Source of the DNA: Merdivicinus sp050943495
GTDB lineage: Bacteria > Bacillota > Clostridia > Oscillospirales > Ruminococcaceae
Assembly (NCBI GenBank): GCA_050943495.1
Contig: JBMNPH010000018.1
Coordinates: forward strand, 1 to 38,431
DNA length: 38,431 nt
Reading direction: 5' to 3'
Part shown: positions 8,786-17,019 of the stretch, one piece after another
How the letters are laid out: every line of letters starts with the position of its first letter
How positions within the stretch are numbered: position 1 is the first letter of the stretch
Made by a program: the position numbers and the translations under genes
Notes under the pieces: generated by a model
The model's database searches: none
What the model saw: only the letters and a program-made list of their open reading frames with translations
What the model was told of the DNA's origin: nothing

Positions 8786-8814
8786 TTGACTTTCATTCCT
8801 CTACATTATATATT
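8786..8814 (+). promoter_or_regulatory. Sigma-A promoter of tmcAL
   Basis: TTGACT (8786-8791), a 17-base spacer and TATATT (8809-8814). A second TATAAT at 8817-8822 overlaps this region. The leftward ackA promoter probably lies in the same AT-rich stretch. Confidence 0.55.
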
Positions 8815-8894
8815 AGTATAATGGAAGAAAAATTGCAAGCATTTCTGCGTAATTTTTCAAATTGAACAAAAATTTATTCGAAAGGTGTGGGAGA

Positions 8895-10106
8895 ATGCGC
8901 TTCGCTGGAATTGTTGCCGAATACAATCCCTTTCACAATGGTCATGCCTATCAAATTGAGCAGACCCGCAAGGCCGGTGCAACCCATATTGCAGTCGTGA
9001 TGAGCGGACACATTGTCCAGCGCGGCGATATCCCCTGCTTCTCCAAATGGACCCGTGCCGAAGCCGCCATTCATGGGGGTGCAGATCTGGTAATCGAGCT
9101 GCCGGCCATCTATGCCTGTTCCTCGGCAGAGCGCTTTGCATACGGGGCGGTTTCCCTCCTGAATGCATTCGGACTTCCGGGTATTCTCTCTTTCGGAAGC
9201 GAATGTGGAGATCTAGAGGCGCTGAATCGCTGTGTTGCGGCACTGGATGGCATTGACAATACGCCGGAACTGCGCGATTATCTGGATCGGGGGTTCTCCT
9301 TCCCCAATGCCCGTGCCCGCGCCATCGCAGATAAATTCGGGGAACCGACTGCCGCCATTCTCAATGAACCCAACAATATTTTGGCCGCTGAATATCTCCG
9401 GTCTTTACAATCGCTCTCCTCCCATCTAATCCCCTTTACTGTCCGCCGGGAAGGCGCCATGCATGACAGCCGTCAGACCGCCGGTCGTTTCGCAAGCGCT
9501 TCCCGTCTCCGCGAAGTCTGCCAGCTCGCCTCGGTGCGTCAGATTGAACCGTTTGTTCCGCCCGATGCCTATCGCCTCTACCGGCAGGATTATGCGCTCG
9601 GCCGTGCCGGCGCCTCTCTTTATCAGGCCGCGGCGGTCGTGCTCTATCATCTGCGTTCCATGTCCGCCGAACAATTCGCTGCGCTGCCGGATGTAGGAGA
9701 AGGACTCGAAAATAAACTGGTCAAAGCCTCCCGTCAGGCTTGCACACTCGATGAACTCCTTCTTTCCGTGAAGAGCAAACGCTATCCGCTCAGCAGGGTC
9801 AAACGGGTCATTGCATATGCCATGCTCGGCATTACCCGCGAAATTGTCTCCCTGCCGCCCGCCTATCTCCGCGTGTTGGCCTTCAATGAGCGCGGTCAGG
9901 AGATTCTCCGGCAATCGAAAAAGACAGCTATTCTGCCCATTTACCACTCTTTTGCCAAACTGGAACGTGACTTTCCCCTTTATACGGAACCGGAGTCTTT
10001 GGCGACCGAACTTTTCCGACTCTCCCTGCCCCGAAACTGTCCCGCCCTTTCCGAATATCGCGACCAGCGCCCCAACTTTATCCGTCGGGATTCCTCTGTT
10101 CGCTGA
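8895..10106 (+). CDS. tmcAL: tRNA(Met) cytidine acetate ligase
   Basis: A 403-residue member of the UPF0348/YlbM family, now known as TmcAL, which uses ATP and acetate to make N4-acetylcytidine at the wobble position of elongator tRNA-Met. The N-terminal nucleotidyltransferase motif HNGH is within EYNPFHNGHAYQ at residues ~9-20. The length matches the family (~400). The ATG at 8895 was preferred over an upstream in-frame start at 8862 because the family begins at this point. The ribosome binding site is weak (GGTGTGGGAG). It is divergent from ackA, whose product consumes or makes the same metabolite, acetate. Confidence 0.9.
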   Translation: MRFAGIVAEYNPFHNGHAYQIEQTRKAGATHIAVVMSGHIVQRGDIPCFSKWTRAEAAIHGGADLVIELPAIYACSSAERFAYGAVSLLNAFGLPGILSFGSECGDLEALNRCVAALDGIDNTPELRDYLDRGFSFPNARARAIADKFGEPTAAILNEPNNILAAEYLRSLQSLSSHLIPFTVRREGAMHDSRQTAGRFASASRLREVCQLASVRQIEPFVPPDAYRLYRQDYALGRAGASLYQAAAVVLYHLRSMSAEQFAALPDVGEGLENKLVKASRQACTLDELLLSVKSKRYPLSRVKRVIAYAMLGITREIVSLPPAYLRVLAFNERGQEILRQSKKTAILPIYHSFAKLERDFPLYTEPESLATELFRLSLPRNCPALSEYRDQRPNFIRRDSSVR

Positions 10107-10140
10107 TAGATCCCTCTTTTGCGAAAAATTGGAATTTCTC

Positions 10141-10169
10141 TTGTGAATCCGGCCGAAATCGGGTATAAT
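10141..10169 (+). promoter_or_regulatory. Sigma-A promoter of the cmk operon
   Basis: TTGTGA (10141-10146), a 17-base spacer and a perfect TATAAT (10164-10169), about 50 bases before the cmk start codon. Confidence 0.75.
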
Positions 10170-10221
10170 GAATATAGAAATGACGCATTTTAAGATGTGG
10201 CTGATTTGGAGGAATTTCATC

Positions 10222-10905
10222 ATGATTTCAGTTGCCATTGACGGACCGGCCGGAGCCGGAAAAAGCACAATCGCCCGGGCAGTTGCACAAAAACTGGGCT
10301 TTTTATATGTAGATACCGGAGCGCTTTACCGTACCATCGGTCTTGCCGTCCGCCGTGCCGGAAAAGATCCTTCCCGCCCGGAGGATGCGGCAGAATGCCT
10401 GCCTGCCATCCGCCTTGAGCTGGGGTATGAGGAGGGCGTTCAGCAGGTTTATCTGAACGGCGAAAATGTTTCGACTGCCATCCGCACTCCGCAGGCTTCG
10501 ATGGATGCCTCGGCAGTATCTGCAATCCCGGCTGTCCGCGAATTCTTACTGGAACAGCAGCGGGAAATTGCCCGCAAAAATAACGTCATCATGGATGGGC
10601 GTGATATCGGAACGGTCATTCTCCCCCATGCCGAAGTAAAAATTTTCCTGACCGCTTCCCCTGAAGAACGCGCACGCCGCCGCTTCGAAGAACTGATTGC
10701 AAAGGGCGAATCAGTTTCTTATGAAAATGTCCTCGAGGACGTCAAACAGCGCGATTATCAGGATTCCCACCGCGCCGCTGCCCCCCTTAAACAGGCAGAA
10801 GATGCTGTTCTTGCCGACACAACCGGATTGGAACTCGCCCAATCCATTGCACTTCTGGAACAGATCATTCGGGACGGAATCCGTAGAAAGGAGGCGCAGC
10901 CGTGA
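10222..10905 (+). CDS. cmk: Cytidylate kinase
   Basis: A 227-residue nucleoside monophosphate kinase that phosphorylates CMP and dCMP. It starts MISVAIDGPAGAGKST with the P-loop at residues ~8-16. It carries the DGRDIGTVILP motif near 130 and the LID-region arginines (RARRR) near 155. The ATG at 10222 has GGAGG nine bases upstream; the longer upstream reading frame would include the promoter and is rejected. It is the first gene of the tightly packed cmk-plsC-ispH/rpsA operon and overlaps plsC by four bases. Confidence 0.95.
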   Translation: MISVAIDGPAGAGKSTIARAVAQKLGFLYVDTGALYRTIGLAVRRAGKDPSRPEDAAECLPAIRLELGYEEGVQQVYLNGENVSTAIRTPQASMDASAVSAIPAVREFLLEQQREIARKNNVIMDGRDIGTVILPHAEVKIFLTASPEERARRRFEELIAKGESVSYENVLEDVKQRDYQDSHRAAAPLKQAEDAVLADTTGLELAQSIALLEQIIRDGIRRKEAQP

Positions 10906-11504
10906 GCTTTTACAACTTTGCACGTGCGGTCGTGCATGTAGTGGCAAAAATTCGTTACCGCTTGCATTTTGAAGGGTTGGAAAATATCCCAACAGAAGGC
11001 GGATTCATTCTCTGTTCCAACCACATCTCCATGTTCGATCCAATTCTGATTGCCATTCGTGTCAAGCCGCAATGCTTTTTTATGGCAAAAGAAGAGTTGT
11101 TCCGCAACAAATTCGTGAGTGCACTGATTCGGGCGTTGGGTGCTTTCCCCGTATCCCGCGGCAAAGGGGATACTGCCGCCATTGACCGCGCCATCGAAAT
11201 TGTCCGGAACCGGCAGGTTCTCGCCATCTTTCCGGAGGGTCACCGTTCCAAAGACGGAAAACTTCTGAAACTCAAATCCGGCGCTGTCGTTGTCGCTTCC
11301 CAGACCAATGCGGACATTCTTCCCTGTATCATTAAAAAAGGAGAGAAAAAGGGTCTGCGCTACTCCCTAACCGTTCGCTACGGCAAAATGATTCGCTGCG
11401 AAGATCTCGGCATTACTGCTGCCCATGCACCTTCCGAAATCCGCACCGGAAATCGCATCCTGACCGAATGCCTGACGAATCTTCTGGAGGATACTCATGC
11501 CTGA
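10902..11504 (+). CDS. plsC: 1-acyl-sn-glycerol-3-phosphate acyltransferase
   Basis: A 200-residue membrane-associated enzyme that adds the second acyl chain in phosphatidic acid synthesis. The catalytic H(X)4D motif is in SNHISMFDP near residue 40. The glycerophosphate-binding block reads FPEGHRSKDG near 108, where EGTRS is more common. The start codon is GTG, overlapping the cmk stop by four bases (GTGA), with AAAGGAGG eight bases upstream, so translation is coupled. It overlaps the next gene by eight bases. Confidence 0.93.
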   Translation: MSFYNFARAVVHVVAKIRYRLHFEGLENIPTEGGFILCSNHISMFDPILIAIRVKPQCFFMAKEELFRNKFVSALIRALGAFPVSRGKGDTAAIDRAIEIVRNRQVLAIFPEGHRSKDGKLLKLKSGAVVVASQTNADILPCIIKKGEKKGLRYSLTVRYGKMIRCEDLGITAAHAPSEIRTGNRILTECLTNLLEDTHA

Positions 11505-13497
11505 AATTACTCTTGCCAAATCCGCCGGCTTCTGTTTCGGCGTCCGGCGCGCTGTGGAAAAGGCGTTCTCTCTGGCGGAATCCGGCGCGAATGCCGTAAC
11601 GCTCGGCCCCATTATCCACAATCCTCAAGTTACACAAAAATTAGCCGTTCTGGGAATTCATGCTGTCGACTCCCCTGCTGATATTCAGCCTGAACAGACC
11701 GTTTTGATCCGATCGCACGGAGTTTCAAAAAAAGTTTACAATTTACTGGAAAATCATCCGATTGTGGACTGCACCTGCCCCTTCGTAGCGAAAATTCATC
11801 AGATTGTGGAGGAGCAATCTGCGCTCGGACTCCCCATATTAATCGCTGGGGACCGCAATCATCCCGAAGTTCAGGGAATTATTGGCTTTTGCAGCACACC
11901 GGTTTTTGTCTTCTCCACCGAAGATGAATTACTGGAAATCATAAATAACCTGAAGATTGACCCTCAAAAACCTGTATGTGTGGTTGCACAAACAACTTTT
12001 CATGAGGTTTTATGGGGAAAACTTCAACAATTTATTACAAAGTACTATACAAATGCGAAAATATTTGATACAATATGTAGTGCGACTACTGCTCGCCAAA
12101 ATGAAGCAATGGATCTGGCCGCCAAGTCGGATTACATGGTTGTCATTGGCGGAAAAAACAGTTCCAATACGTTAAAATTGTATGAAATTTGTTCCCGATT
12201 CTGCGAAACAGACCTCATCGAAACAAAATCGGAACTTGACAAAATGAAGATTTTCCTGCATAATAGAATAGGCGTTACTGCCGGTGCTTCTACCCCGGCT
12301 GATATAATCAAGGAGGTTCTAAACACAATGACTGAAATTTTGGAAAACCATGACGAGGAGCTCAACTTTGCAGAGCTTCTGGAGCAATCTCTCAATGAGA
12401 AATTATATACAGGCAAGAGGGTAAAAGGCATCGTCACCAATGTTGCTCCGAATGAAATTCACGTCGATGTCGGCGCAAAACAGGCTGGTATCGTTCCGGC
12501 TTCCGAGCTGACCGATGATTCCAGCGCAAACATTATGGAAATGTTCCATAAAGACGACGAAATCGATCTGATCGTCCTCAAAGTCAACGATCAGGAAGGT
12601 ATCGTTACCCTTTCGAAAAAACGCTGCGATGCAGAGGCTGGCTATGACGCTATCCGCCAGGCTCACGAAGACGGCACCGTTCTGGAAGGTGTTGTTACTG
12701 AAGTTGTGAAAGGCGGCGTTCTCGTCACCACTAACGGCATCAAGGTCTTTATCCCCGCTTCCATGACCTCTGACCGCAAAGTCGAGGATCTCAATACCCT
12801 TCTTAAGAAAGAAGTTCGCTTCAAAGTTATCGAAATCAACGACCGTCGTCGTCGTGCTGTCGGCTCTATCCGTGCGGTTCTGGCTGACGAGAAGAAGGCA
12901 AAACAGGATGAATTCTGGGCAAATGTCGAAATCGGCAAGGTTTACCACGGCGAAGTCAAATCCCTCACCTCTTATGGTGCTTTCGTTGACCTCGGCGGCG
13001 TGGACGGTATGATCCACATTACTGAACTCTCTTGGACTCGCATCAAGAGCCCCGAAGAAGTTGTTAAAGTCGGCGATATGGTTGAAGTTTATATCAAGGA
13101 TATCGATACCGAGAAGAAGAAAATCTCCCTCGGCTACAAAAAGAGCGAAGACAATCCTTGGGAAATCTTCAAACGCGATTTTGAAATCGGCTCTGTTGCA
13201 GAAGTCAAGATCGTTTCCATCACCTCTTTCGGTGCTTTCGCACAGATTATTCCCGGTGTGGATGGTCTGATTCATATTTCCCAGATCGCCAATGAGCGGA
13301 TCGCAAAGGTTTCGGACAAACTGGCTGTCGGCGATGTAGTAACTGCCAAAATTATCGACATCGATTTCGACAAGAAGAAAGTCAGCCTGTCGATTCGTGC
13401 GGTTTTGGACGAGGCTCCCGCAGCTGAGGAAGCTGAAGAAGAGGCTCCCGATTATTCCGCTGACCTCGAAGGTGTAGAAGGCGTTACGGTCGAGTAA
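11497..13497 (+). CDS. ispH: IspH-ribosomal protein S1 fusion (HMBPP reductase / S1)
   Basis: A 666-residue two-part protein. Residues 1-~277 are 4-hydroxy-3-methylbut-2-enyl diphosphate reductase, the last step of the MEP isoprenoid pathway. The three 4Fe-4S cysteines are C13 (AGFCFGVRRAV), C94 (DCTCPF) and C194 (TICSATTARQ). Residues ~300-640 hold four S1 RNA-binding domains: about 305-365, 388-455, 475-545 and 560-630. The fusion is known in Clostridia. Unusually, AAGGAGG at 12310-12316 precedes an in-frame ATG at 12328 (Met278), exactly between the halves, so a free 389-residue S1 could also be made. The acidic tail is typical of S1. It is the last gene of the operon. Confidence 0.95.
   Translation: MPEITLAKSAGFCFGVRRAVEKAFSLAESGANAVTLGPIIHNPQVTQKLAVLGIHAVDSPADIQPEQTVLIRSHGVSKKVYNLLENHPIVDCTCPFVAKIHQIVEEQSALGLPILIAGDRNHPEVQGIIGFCSTPVFVFSTEDELLEIINNLKIDPQKPVCVVAQTTFHEVLWGKLQQFITKYYTNAKIFDTICSATTARQNEAMDLAAKSDYMVVIGGKNSSNTLKLYEICSRFCETDLIETKSELDKMKIFLHNRIGVTAGASTPADIIKEVLNTMTEILENHDEELNFAELLEQSLNEKLYTGKRVKGIVTNVAPNEIHVDVGAKQAGIVPASELTDDSSANIMEMFHKDDEIDLIVLKVNDQEGIVTLSKKRCDAEAGYDAIRQAHEDGTVLEGVVTEVVKGGVLVTTNGIKVFIPASMTSDRKVEDLNTLLKKEVRFKVIEINDRRRRAVGSIRAVLADEKKAKQDEFWANVEIGKVYHGEVKSLTSYGAFVDLGGVDGMIHITELSWTRIKSPEEVVKVGDMVEVYIKDIDTEKKKISLGYKKSEDNPWEIFKRDFEIGSVAEVKIVSITSFGAFAQIIPGVDGLIHISQIANERIAKVSDKLAVGDVVTAKIIDIDFDKKKVSLSIRAVLDEAPAAEEAEEEAPDYSADLEGVEGVTVE
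12310..12330 (+). promoter_or_regulatory. Internal ribosome binding site and start at the IspH/S1 junction
   Basis: A full-strength Shine-Dalgarno (AAGGAGG, 12310-12316) is followed after 11 bases by an in-frame ATG (12328-12330). It encodes Lys-Glu-Val of the IspH C-terminus, so coding alone could explain it. Its place at the exact domain boundary suggests a relic or active separate start for S1. Confidence 0.5.
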
Positions 13498-13511
13498 TTT
13501 TTTTCATGAAA

Positions 13512-13535
13512 AAAGGCTGCTTTATAGCAGCCTTT
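13512..13535 (+). terminator. Terminator of the cmk-plsC-ispH/rpsA operon
   Basis: A nine-bp stem AAAGGCTGC/GCAGCCTTT around a TTTATA loop, followed by T-rich sequence, 15 bases after the stop codon. Confidence 0.9.
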
Positions 13536-13598
13536 TTATGTTTTTATGAAGTATTTTGCCTGATTATCTCGTTTCCTTTTTGAACGGAGGAGATTTTG

Positions 13599-14294
13599 AT
13601 GCCTATTCATATCCTAATTGTTGAAGATGATCCGGATATTAACCGCCTGCTCGAGCGGATCTTGCAAAAAGAAGGCTATCAAACTACCGCTGCGTTTTCC
13701 GGTAGTGAGGCACGCCTTTTGATGAAAAGTACTGCGTTTGACCTTCTGGTGCTGGATCTCATGCTTCCAGGCGCCACCGGCGAAGAACTGATCGAAGAAG
13801 TCCGGCGGAATCACACGACCCCTATTCTGGTCATTTCCGCCAAGGGGCAGGAGGAAAAACTACATGCCCTTAAAATCGGAGCGGACGACTTTATTTCCAA
13901 ACCTTTCGATGTCAACGAAGTAGCGGTGCGTGTCTATTCCCTGCTCCGCAGAAGTCGAGACTTTACGGAACATCCCGAATCTGCAGCGCGTCTCTTTCTA
14001 AAAAACCTCGAAATACTCCCTGAAAGTCGGGAAGTCCTAGTTGCAGGGCAACCACTCTCACTAACTGCTCGTGAATACGATATTCTTGCCCTCCTGATCC
14101 GCTACCCCAATAAGGTCTTTACTCGACAGAATTTGTTCGAAACCATCTGGGGCGGTGCTTATCTCGGTGATGACAATACCATCAATGTTCATATCAGCAA
14201 TCTACGTTCCAAAATTCAAAAGCTCGATCCCGATGAGGAATATATTTCTACAGTATGGGGAGTTGGTTTCAAGGCAGCCAAACCGCGTCCCTGA
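13599..14294 (+). CDS. OmpR/PhoB-family response regulator (orphan)
   Basis: A 231-residue regulator. The receiver domain (1-~120) has the acidic pair E9/D10/D11, the phospho-acceptor D53 in VLDLMLP and the lysine in SKPFD near 103. The C-terminal ~100 residues form the OmpR winged helix, with LTAREYDIL and the VWGVGFKA beta-hairpin. CGGAGG lies eight bases before the ATG at 13599. No histidine kinase adjoins it: the gene is bounded by terminators on both sides, so its partner must be elsewhere. Target genes are not evident. Confidence 0.9.
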   Translation: MPIHILIVEDDPDINRLLERILQKEGYQTTAAFSGSEARLLMKSTAFDLLVLDLMLPGATGEELIEEVRRNHTTPILVISAKGQEEKLHALKIGADDFISKPFDVNEVAVRVYSLLRRSRDFTEHPESAARLFLKNLEILPESREVLVAGQPLSLTAREYDILALLIRYPNKVFTRQNLFETIWGGAYLGDDNTINVHISNLRSKIQKLDPDEEYISTVWGVGFKAAKPRP

Positions 14295-14309
14295 CATCAC
14301 CGCTTATTT

Positions 14310-14334
14310 TTCCGCTGAATCCATTTCAGCGGAA
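14310..14334 (+). terminator. Terminator of the orphan response regulator gene
   Basis: A ten-bp perfect stem TTCCGCTGAA/TTCAGCGGAA with a five-base loop, followed by seven T residues. It ends only eight bases before the next promoter's -35 element. Confidence 0.92.
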
Positions 14335-14342
14335 TTTTTTTC

Positions 14343-14371
14343 TTGACATACTATGCAATATGTGGTATACT
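14343..14371 (+). promoter_or_regulatory. Sigma-A promoter of the padR-DUF1700 operon
   Basis: A consensus TTGACA (14343-14348), a 17-base spacer and TATACT (14366-14371). Near-consensus strength implies that the operon is held off by a repressor. Confidence 0.85.
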
Positions 14372-14391
14372 GCAAATACAGCGTATTACAT
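14360..14391 (+). promoter_or_regulatory. Candidate PadR operator
   Basis: ATGTGGTATAC (14360-14370) and GTATTACAT (14383-14391) form an interrupted dyad (ATGT..ATAC / GTAT..ACAT) that covers the -10 and the transcription start. PadR-family proteins commonly recognise ATGT...ACAT dyads. Autoregulation by the downstream PadR is inferred. Confidence 0.45.
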
Positions 14392-14415
14392 GGTATTATG
14401 CAAAAGGAGGTATTT

Positions 14416-14739
14416 ATGGATACTCAACGAAAAAAGGGATTGCTCGATATCTGCGTATTGGCAGTGCTAAAGCGAGGACCTTCCTACGGCTATGAGCTGA
14501 TAAAGAATGTTTCGCAGTGCATTCCCATCTCAGAATCTACCCTCTATCCAATCCTCAAACGATTGGAAAACGGAGGAAGTTTGACCACCTATCAACAGGA
14601 ACATAATGGCAGAATTCGCAAGTATTATCTTATAACCCCGATTGGAACGGAAAAAATCCGCGCATTTTTGGATGAATGGCAAGAAATGCAGCAAATTTAT
14701 ACATTTGTACAAACAATGAATGGGGAGGAATCAAAATGA
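14416..14739 (+). CDS. PadR-family transcriptional regulator (first)
   Basis: A 107-residue protein made of the PadR winged helix: LLDICVLAVLKRGPSYGYEL, followed by SESTLYPILKRLENGG and the KYYLIT wing. It lacks a large C-terminal ligand domain, as in PadR subfamily-2. AAAGGAGG lies before the ATG at 14416. The stop overlaps the start of the next gene by four bases (ATGA), the classic arrangement in which PadR controls a DUF1700/DUF4097 membrane-stress or antibiotic-response module. Confidence 0.93.
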   Translation: MDTQRKKGLLDICVLAVLKRGPSYGYELIKNVSQCIPISESTLYPILKRLENGGSLTTYQQEHNGRIRKYYLITPIGTEKIRAFLDEWQEMQQIYTFVQTMNGEESK

Positions 14740-15842
14740 ACCGTCAGGAATTTTTAGAGCAATTTATCGCCGCACTGGAACCATTGACCAATGCGGAACG
14801 GGAACAAATTTCCGCTTATTACGAAGAATTGATCGATGATGCCGTAGAGCAAGGATGTACGGAGGAAGAATGTCTTGCACGATTCGGAACTCCCCAGCAG
14901 GCAGCAGAACGTTTCCGGGCAGAATATGTGGAAGAAGGAAGTGCTCCGACAAGCGGAATGGCGATCCCCACTGCAATGACTTCTACCACATCCCCAGAGT
15001 CAGAATTTCATACCTTAGATCTACAGGCAGAAGATATTCCTATTCGGATCCAACCGGCAGAAAGCGGACAATTTCAGATTCATTTTGAGGCAAATCCTCA
15101 ACGTGATCTGATTCGCAGTGAACTGCGTGACGGTACTTGGTACTATCACCACCGGCTTCAGAAAAGAAATCTACGGAACTTCTTCGGATTTTGGGGCAAA
15201 GAACTTCCAGAACTGACGGTGCTGGTTCCAACATCCTTTCGTGGAGAATTGCGAATTCGGACCTCCAATGCAGCAATCGTGCTGAATGGAATTCGAGAAA
15301 CCGCAGTCGTCATTCTGACTACCTCCAACGATAGAATTCAGGCAGCTGATGCCAGTAGTGGAGAATGGAAAATCCACACCAGTAATGCGCATATTCAACT
15401 GGACAACATCGGTGCTCTTCGTTTGGAAGCAGTTACCAGCAACTCCAAACTTACCGCTGCTTCCATTCATGCCGATACCCAACAGTTTAAATCCAGCAAC
15501 GGAAATATTCAGCTGGATGACTTAGTAGGAAAAGAATTGACCGCGACCACCTCCAATGCGCGTATTACCGCAAAAAATTGCCAATTTTCTGAAAAAATCG
15601 CCCTCACGACCAGCAATGGAAGCATTTCCACGGAACGTTTATCCAGCCATAATCTCTGTTTCCGAAGTAGCAATGCTTCCATTAAAGGAACCCTCTGCGG
15701 CAGTCTCGCTGATTATGCTACTGAATGCCGCACCTCAAATGGCAGCTGTAACATTCCCTGCCTGCCCGCAAACGGTCAGAGTAAATTTCTGTCCGCAACT
15801 ACCTCAAACGGTAGTATTCGGCTGGATTTTCTGGCGGAATAA
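14736..15842 (+). CDS. DUF1700 (HAAS) plus DUF4097 beta-helix protein
   Basis: A 368-residue protein. Residues 1-~65 form the HAAS/DUF1700 helical domain (QEFLEQFIAAL...YYEELIDD, then FGTPQQAAERFRAEY). From ~155 to the end there is a DUF4097-type beta-helix with about ten rungs, each containing a (T/S)SN triplet, for example RTSNAAI, TTSNGSI and RSSNASI, spaced ~18-20 residues apart. DUF1700 proteins usually have transmembrane helices, but I see none here and no signal peptide, so this version appears soluble. It is co-translated with PadR. The function of such pairs is unknown; a sensing or scaffold role is a guess. Confidence 0.8.
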   Translation: MNRQEFLEQFIAALEPLTNAEREQISAYYEELIDDAVEQGCTEEECLARFGTPQQAAERFRAEYVEEGSAPTSGMAIPTAMTSTTSPESEFHTLDLQAEDIPIRIQPAESGQFQIHFEANPQRDLIRSELRDGTWYYHHRLQKRNLRNFFGFWGKELPELTVLVPTSFRGELRIRTSNAAIVLNGIRETAVVILTTSNDRIQAADASSGEWKIHTSNAHIQLDNIGALRLEAVTSNSKLTAASIHADTQQFKSSNGNIQLDDLVGKELTATTSNARITAKNCQFSEKIALTTSNGSISTERLSSHNLCFRSSNASIKGTLCGSLADYATECRTSNGSCNIPCLPANGQSKFLSATTSNGSIRLDFLAE

Positions 15843-15867
15843 AACGATCCTCAAACCAATCCATAAA

Positions 15868-15903
15868 AATGAAAACGCTCCCGAATCCGGGAGCGTTTTC
15901 ATT
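15868..15903. terminator. Bidirectional terminator
   Basis: A 16-bp perfect stem (15868-15883 with 15888-15903) and a four-base loop between convergent genes. The arms begin AATGAAAA and end TTTTCATT, so both directions have a short U-run. The right arm lies within six bases of the stop of the acetyltransferase gene. Confidence 0.88.
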
Positions 15904-15908
15904 TGGAA

Positions 15909-16967
15909 TCATTGTAGATTTTCATAGAGCGCAGGATCCAGTGGCTCATGTCCTACCCCGATTTCGCCGTCTGCGCGCTGCCAGATCTGACGCAGAATAT
16001 CCGCACATCGACGGGCACTGCAAATTTCAGTCCGCGCACTTCCCAACTGCCCAATTGTGACAGCGCCATACTTTTCAAAGGATGGAAGATATTTTGGATA
16101 AAACTGCGAAATATCCTTTGTCAGCGAACAGCAATGCGAATGCATCGGCTGTTCCCAGCAAAAGCCTTTTCCATCGGTCCCGTGCACCAGATAAGCCTGT
16201 TCATCCAGCCGGTCGGGAATGTTCAGCATTTCTTCGACGGAATGCAGATAAGTGTTGCGATTTTGGCTGACTCCTACCAACAAAATTTTAGCATTTTCCT
16301 CATACAGACGTCCCCAGCATCCATTTGGAGGCGCCGGTGTTGCTGCTTTTTCTTCTCCCCGCACATATTCAGCCGCACGTCGCCCAAATGCTGTGATCGA
16401 ATGGGTAGGATGCAGCGAACGGACTCCATCCGGATGAAAAGCGGCAACCTGTGGCAATACCCCGATGCAGGGGATGGATGCGGATGCATCAAAATATGGA
16501 TTCTCGGCATTGACGTCCGCCCAAGTATGAGTCGGGATCAGCAGCAACCCATCCCGCAAATAATCCCGCAGCGCTTCGATTAAGCCATTGGCACCATCCT
16601 CCACCGGTCCCACAGTACGGAGAGATGAATGGATCATCACCGTATCAGAGGGCAGAATTCCCATCCGTTTTAGCTGTTCCTGAAGTTCCTTCTTCTGCCA
16701 GCTTAGAGAAGCTGCCGTCTCCGGATGACATTTTAGCCACTTTGCCGCATACTCGCAGCTTGCTTTTGCCTTATATCCTTCAGCTGCGATTTCCAGTGCG
16801 GCTGTCGCAACAAGTTGGCTCGCAATTCCCTGCCCACGCATAGATTCCGCCACATAGGTATGCTGAATCTCTCGGATTCCCGGGAACGTTTCTGGGAACG
16901 TAATTTCTGCCAAAACCGTCCGGCCTTCTTTATAGAAAATCCGACCATCCTCCTTTTGAAATTCCAT
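15909..16967 (-). CDS. GNAT-AAC(3) fusion acetyltransferase
   Basis: A 352-residue protein that joins two unrelated acetyl-CoA-dependent folds. Residues 1-~88 match the small YjdJ-type GNAT domain: QHTYVAESMRGQGIA with the RGQGIA acetyl-CoA loop, then a Cys-containing SCEYAAKWLKCHPE. Residues ~95-352 match the aminoglycoside 3-N-acetyltransferase (Antibiotic_NAT) family: TVMIHSSLRTVG, LLIPTHTW, SLHPTHSITAFG and LLVGVSQNRNTYLHSVEE. Whether it acts on aminoglycosides is unknown; many chromosomal AAC(3)-like proteins do not. The start at 16967 has AAAGGAGG nine bases upstream. The upstream 17 codons of the longer frame are dismissed. Confidence 0.82.
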   Translation of the reverse strand: MEFQKEDGRIFYKEGRTVLAEITFPETFPGIREIQHTYVAESMRGQGIASQLVATAALEIAAEGYKAKASCEYAAKWLKCHPETAASLSWQKKELQEQLKRMGILPSDTVMIHSSLRTVGPVEDGANGLIEALRDYLRDGLLLIPTHTWADVNAENPYFDASASIPCIGVLPQVAAFHPDGVRSLHPTHSITAFGRRAAEYVRGEEKAATPAPPNGCWGRLYEENAKILLVGVSQNRNTYLHSVEEMLNIPDRLDEQAYLVHGTDGKGFCWEQPMHSHCCSLTKDISQFYPKYLPSFEKYGAVTIGQLGSARTEICSARRCADILRQIWQRADGEIGVGHEPLDPALYENLQ

Positions 16968-17019
16968 AAAAATCCGCCTCCTTTGTTTCAGAATAGCAGA
17001 TTTTTCGGCAGTTTGCAAG

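Noticed and set aside
7590..8789. A 399-codon open frame opposite ackA
   Set aside because: It is antisense shadow of a clear acetate kinase gene with no independent coding features.
12310..12330. Treating ispH and rpsA as two separate genes
   Set aside because: The frame is continuous with no stop between the halves and the fusion is known in Clostridia, so one gene is annotated and the internal start is only a finding.
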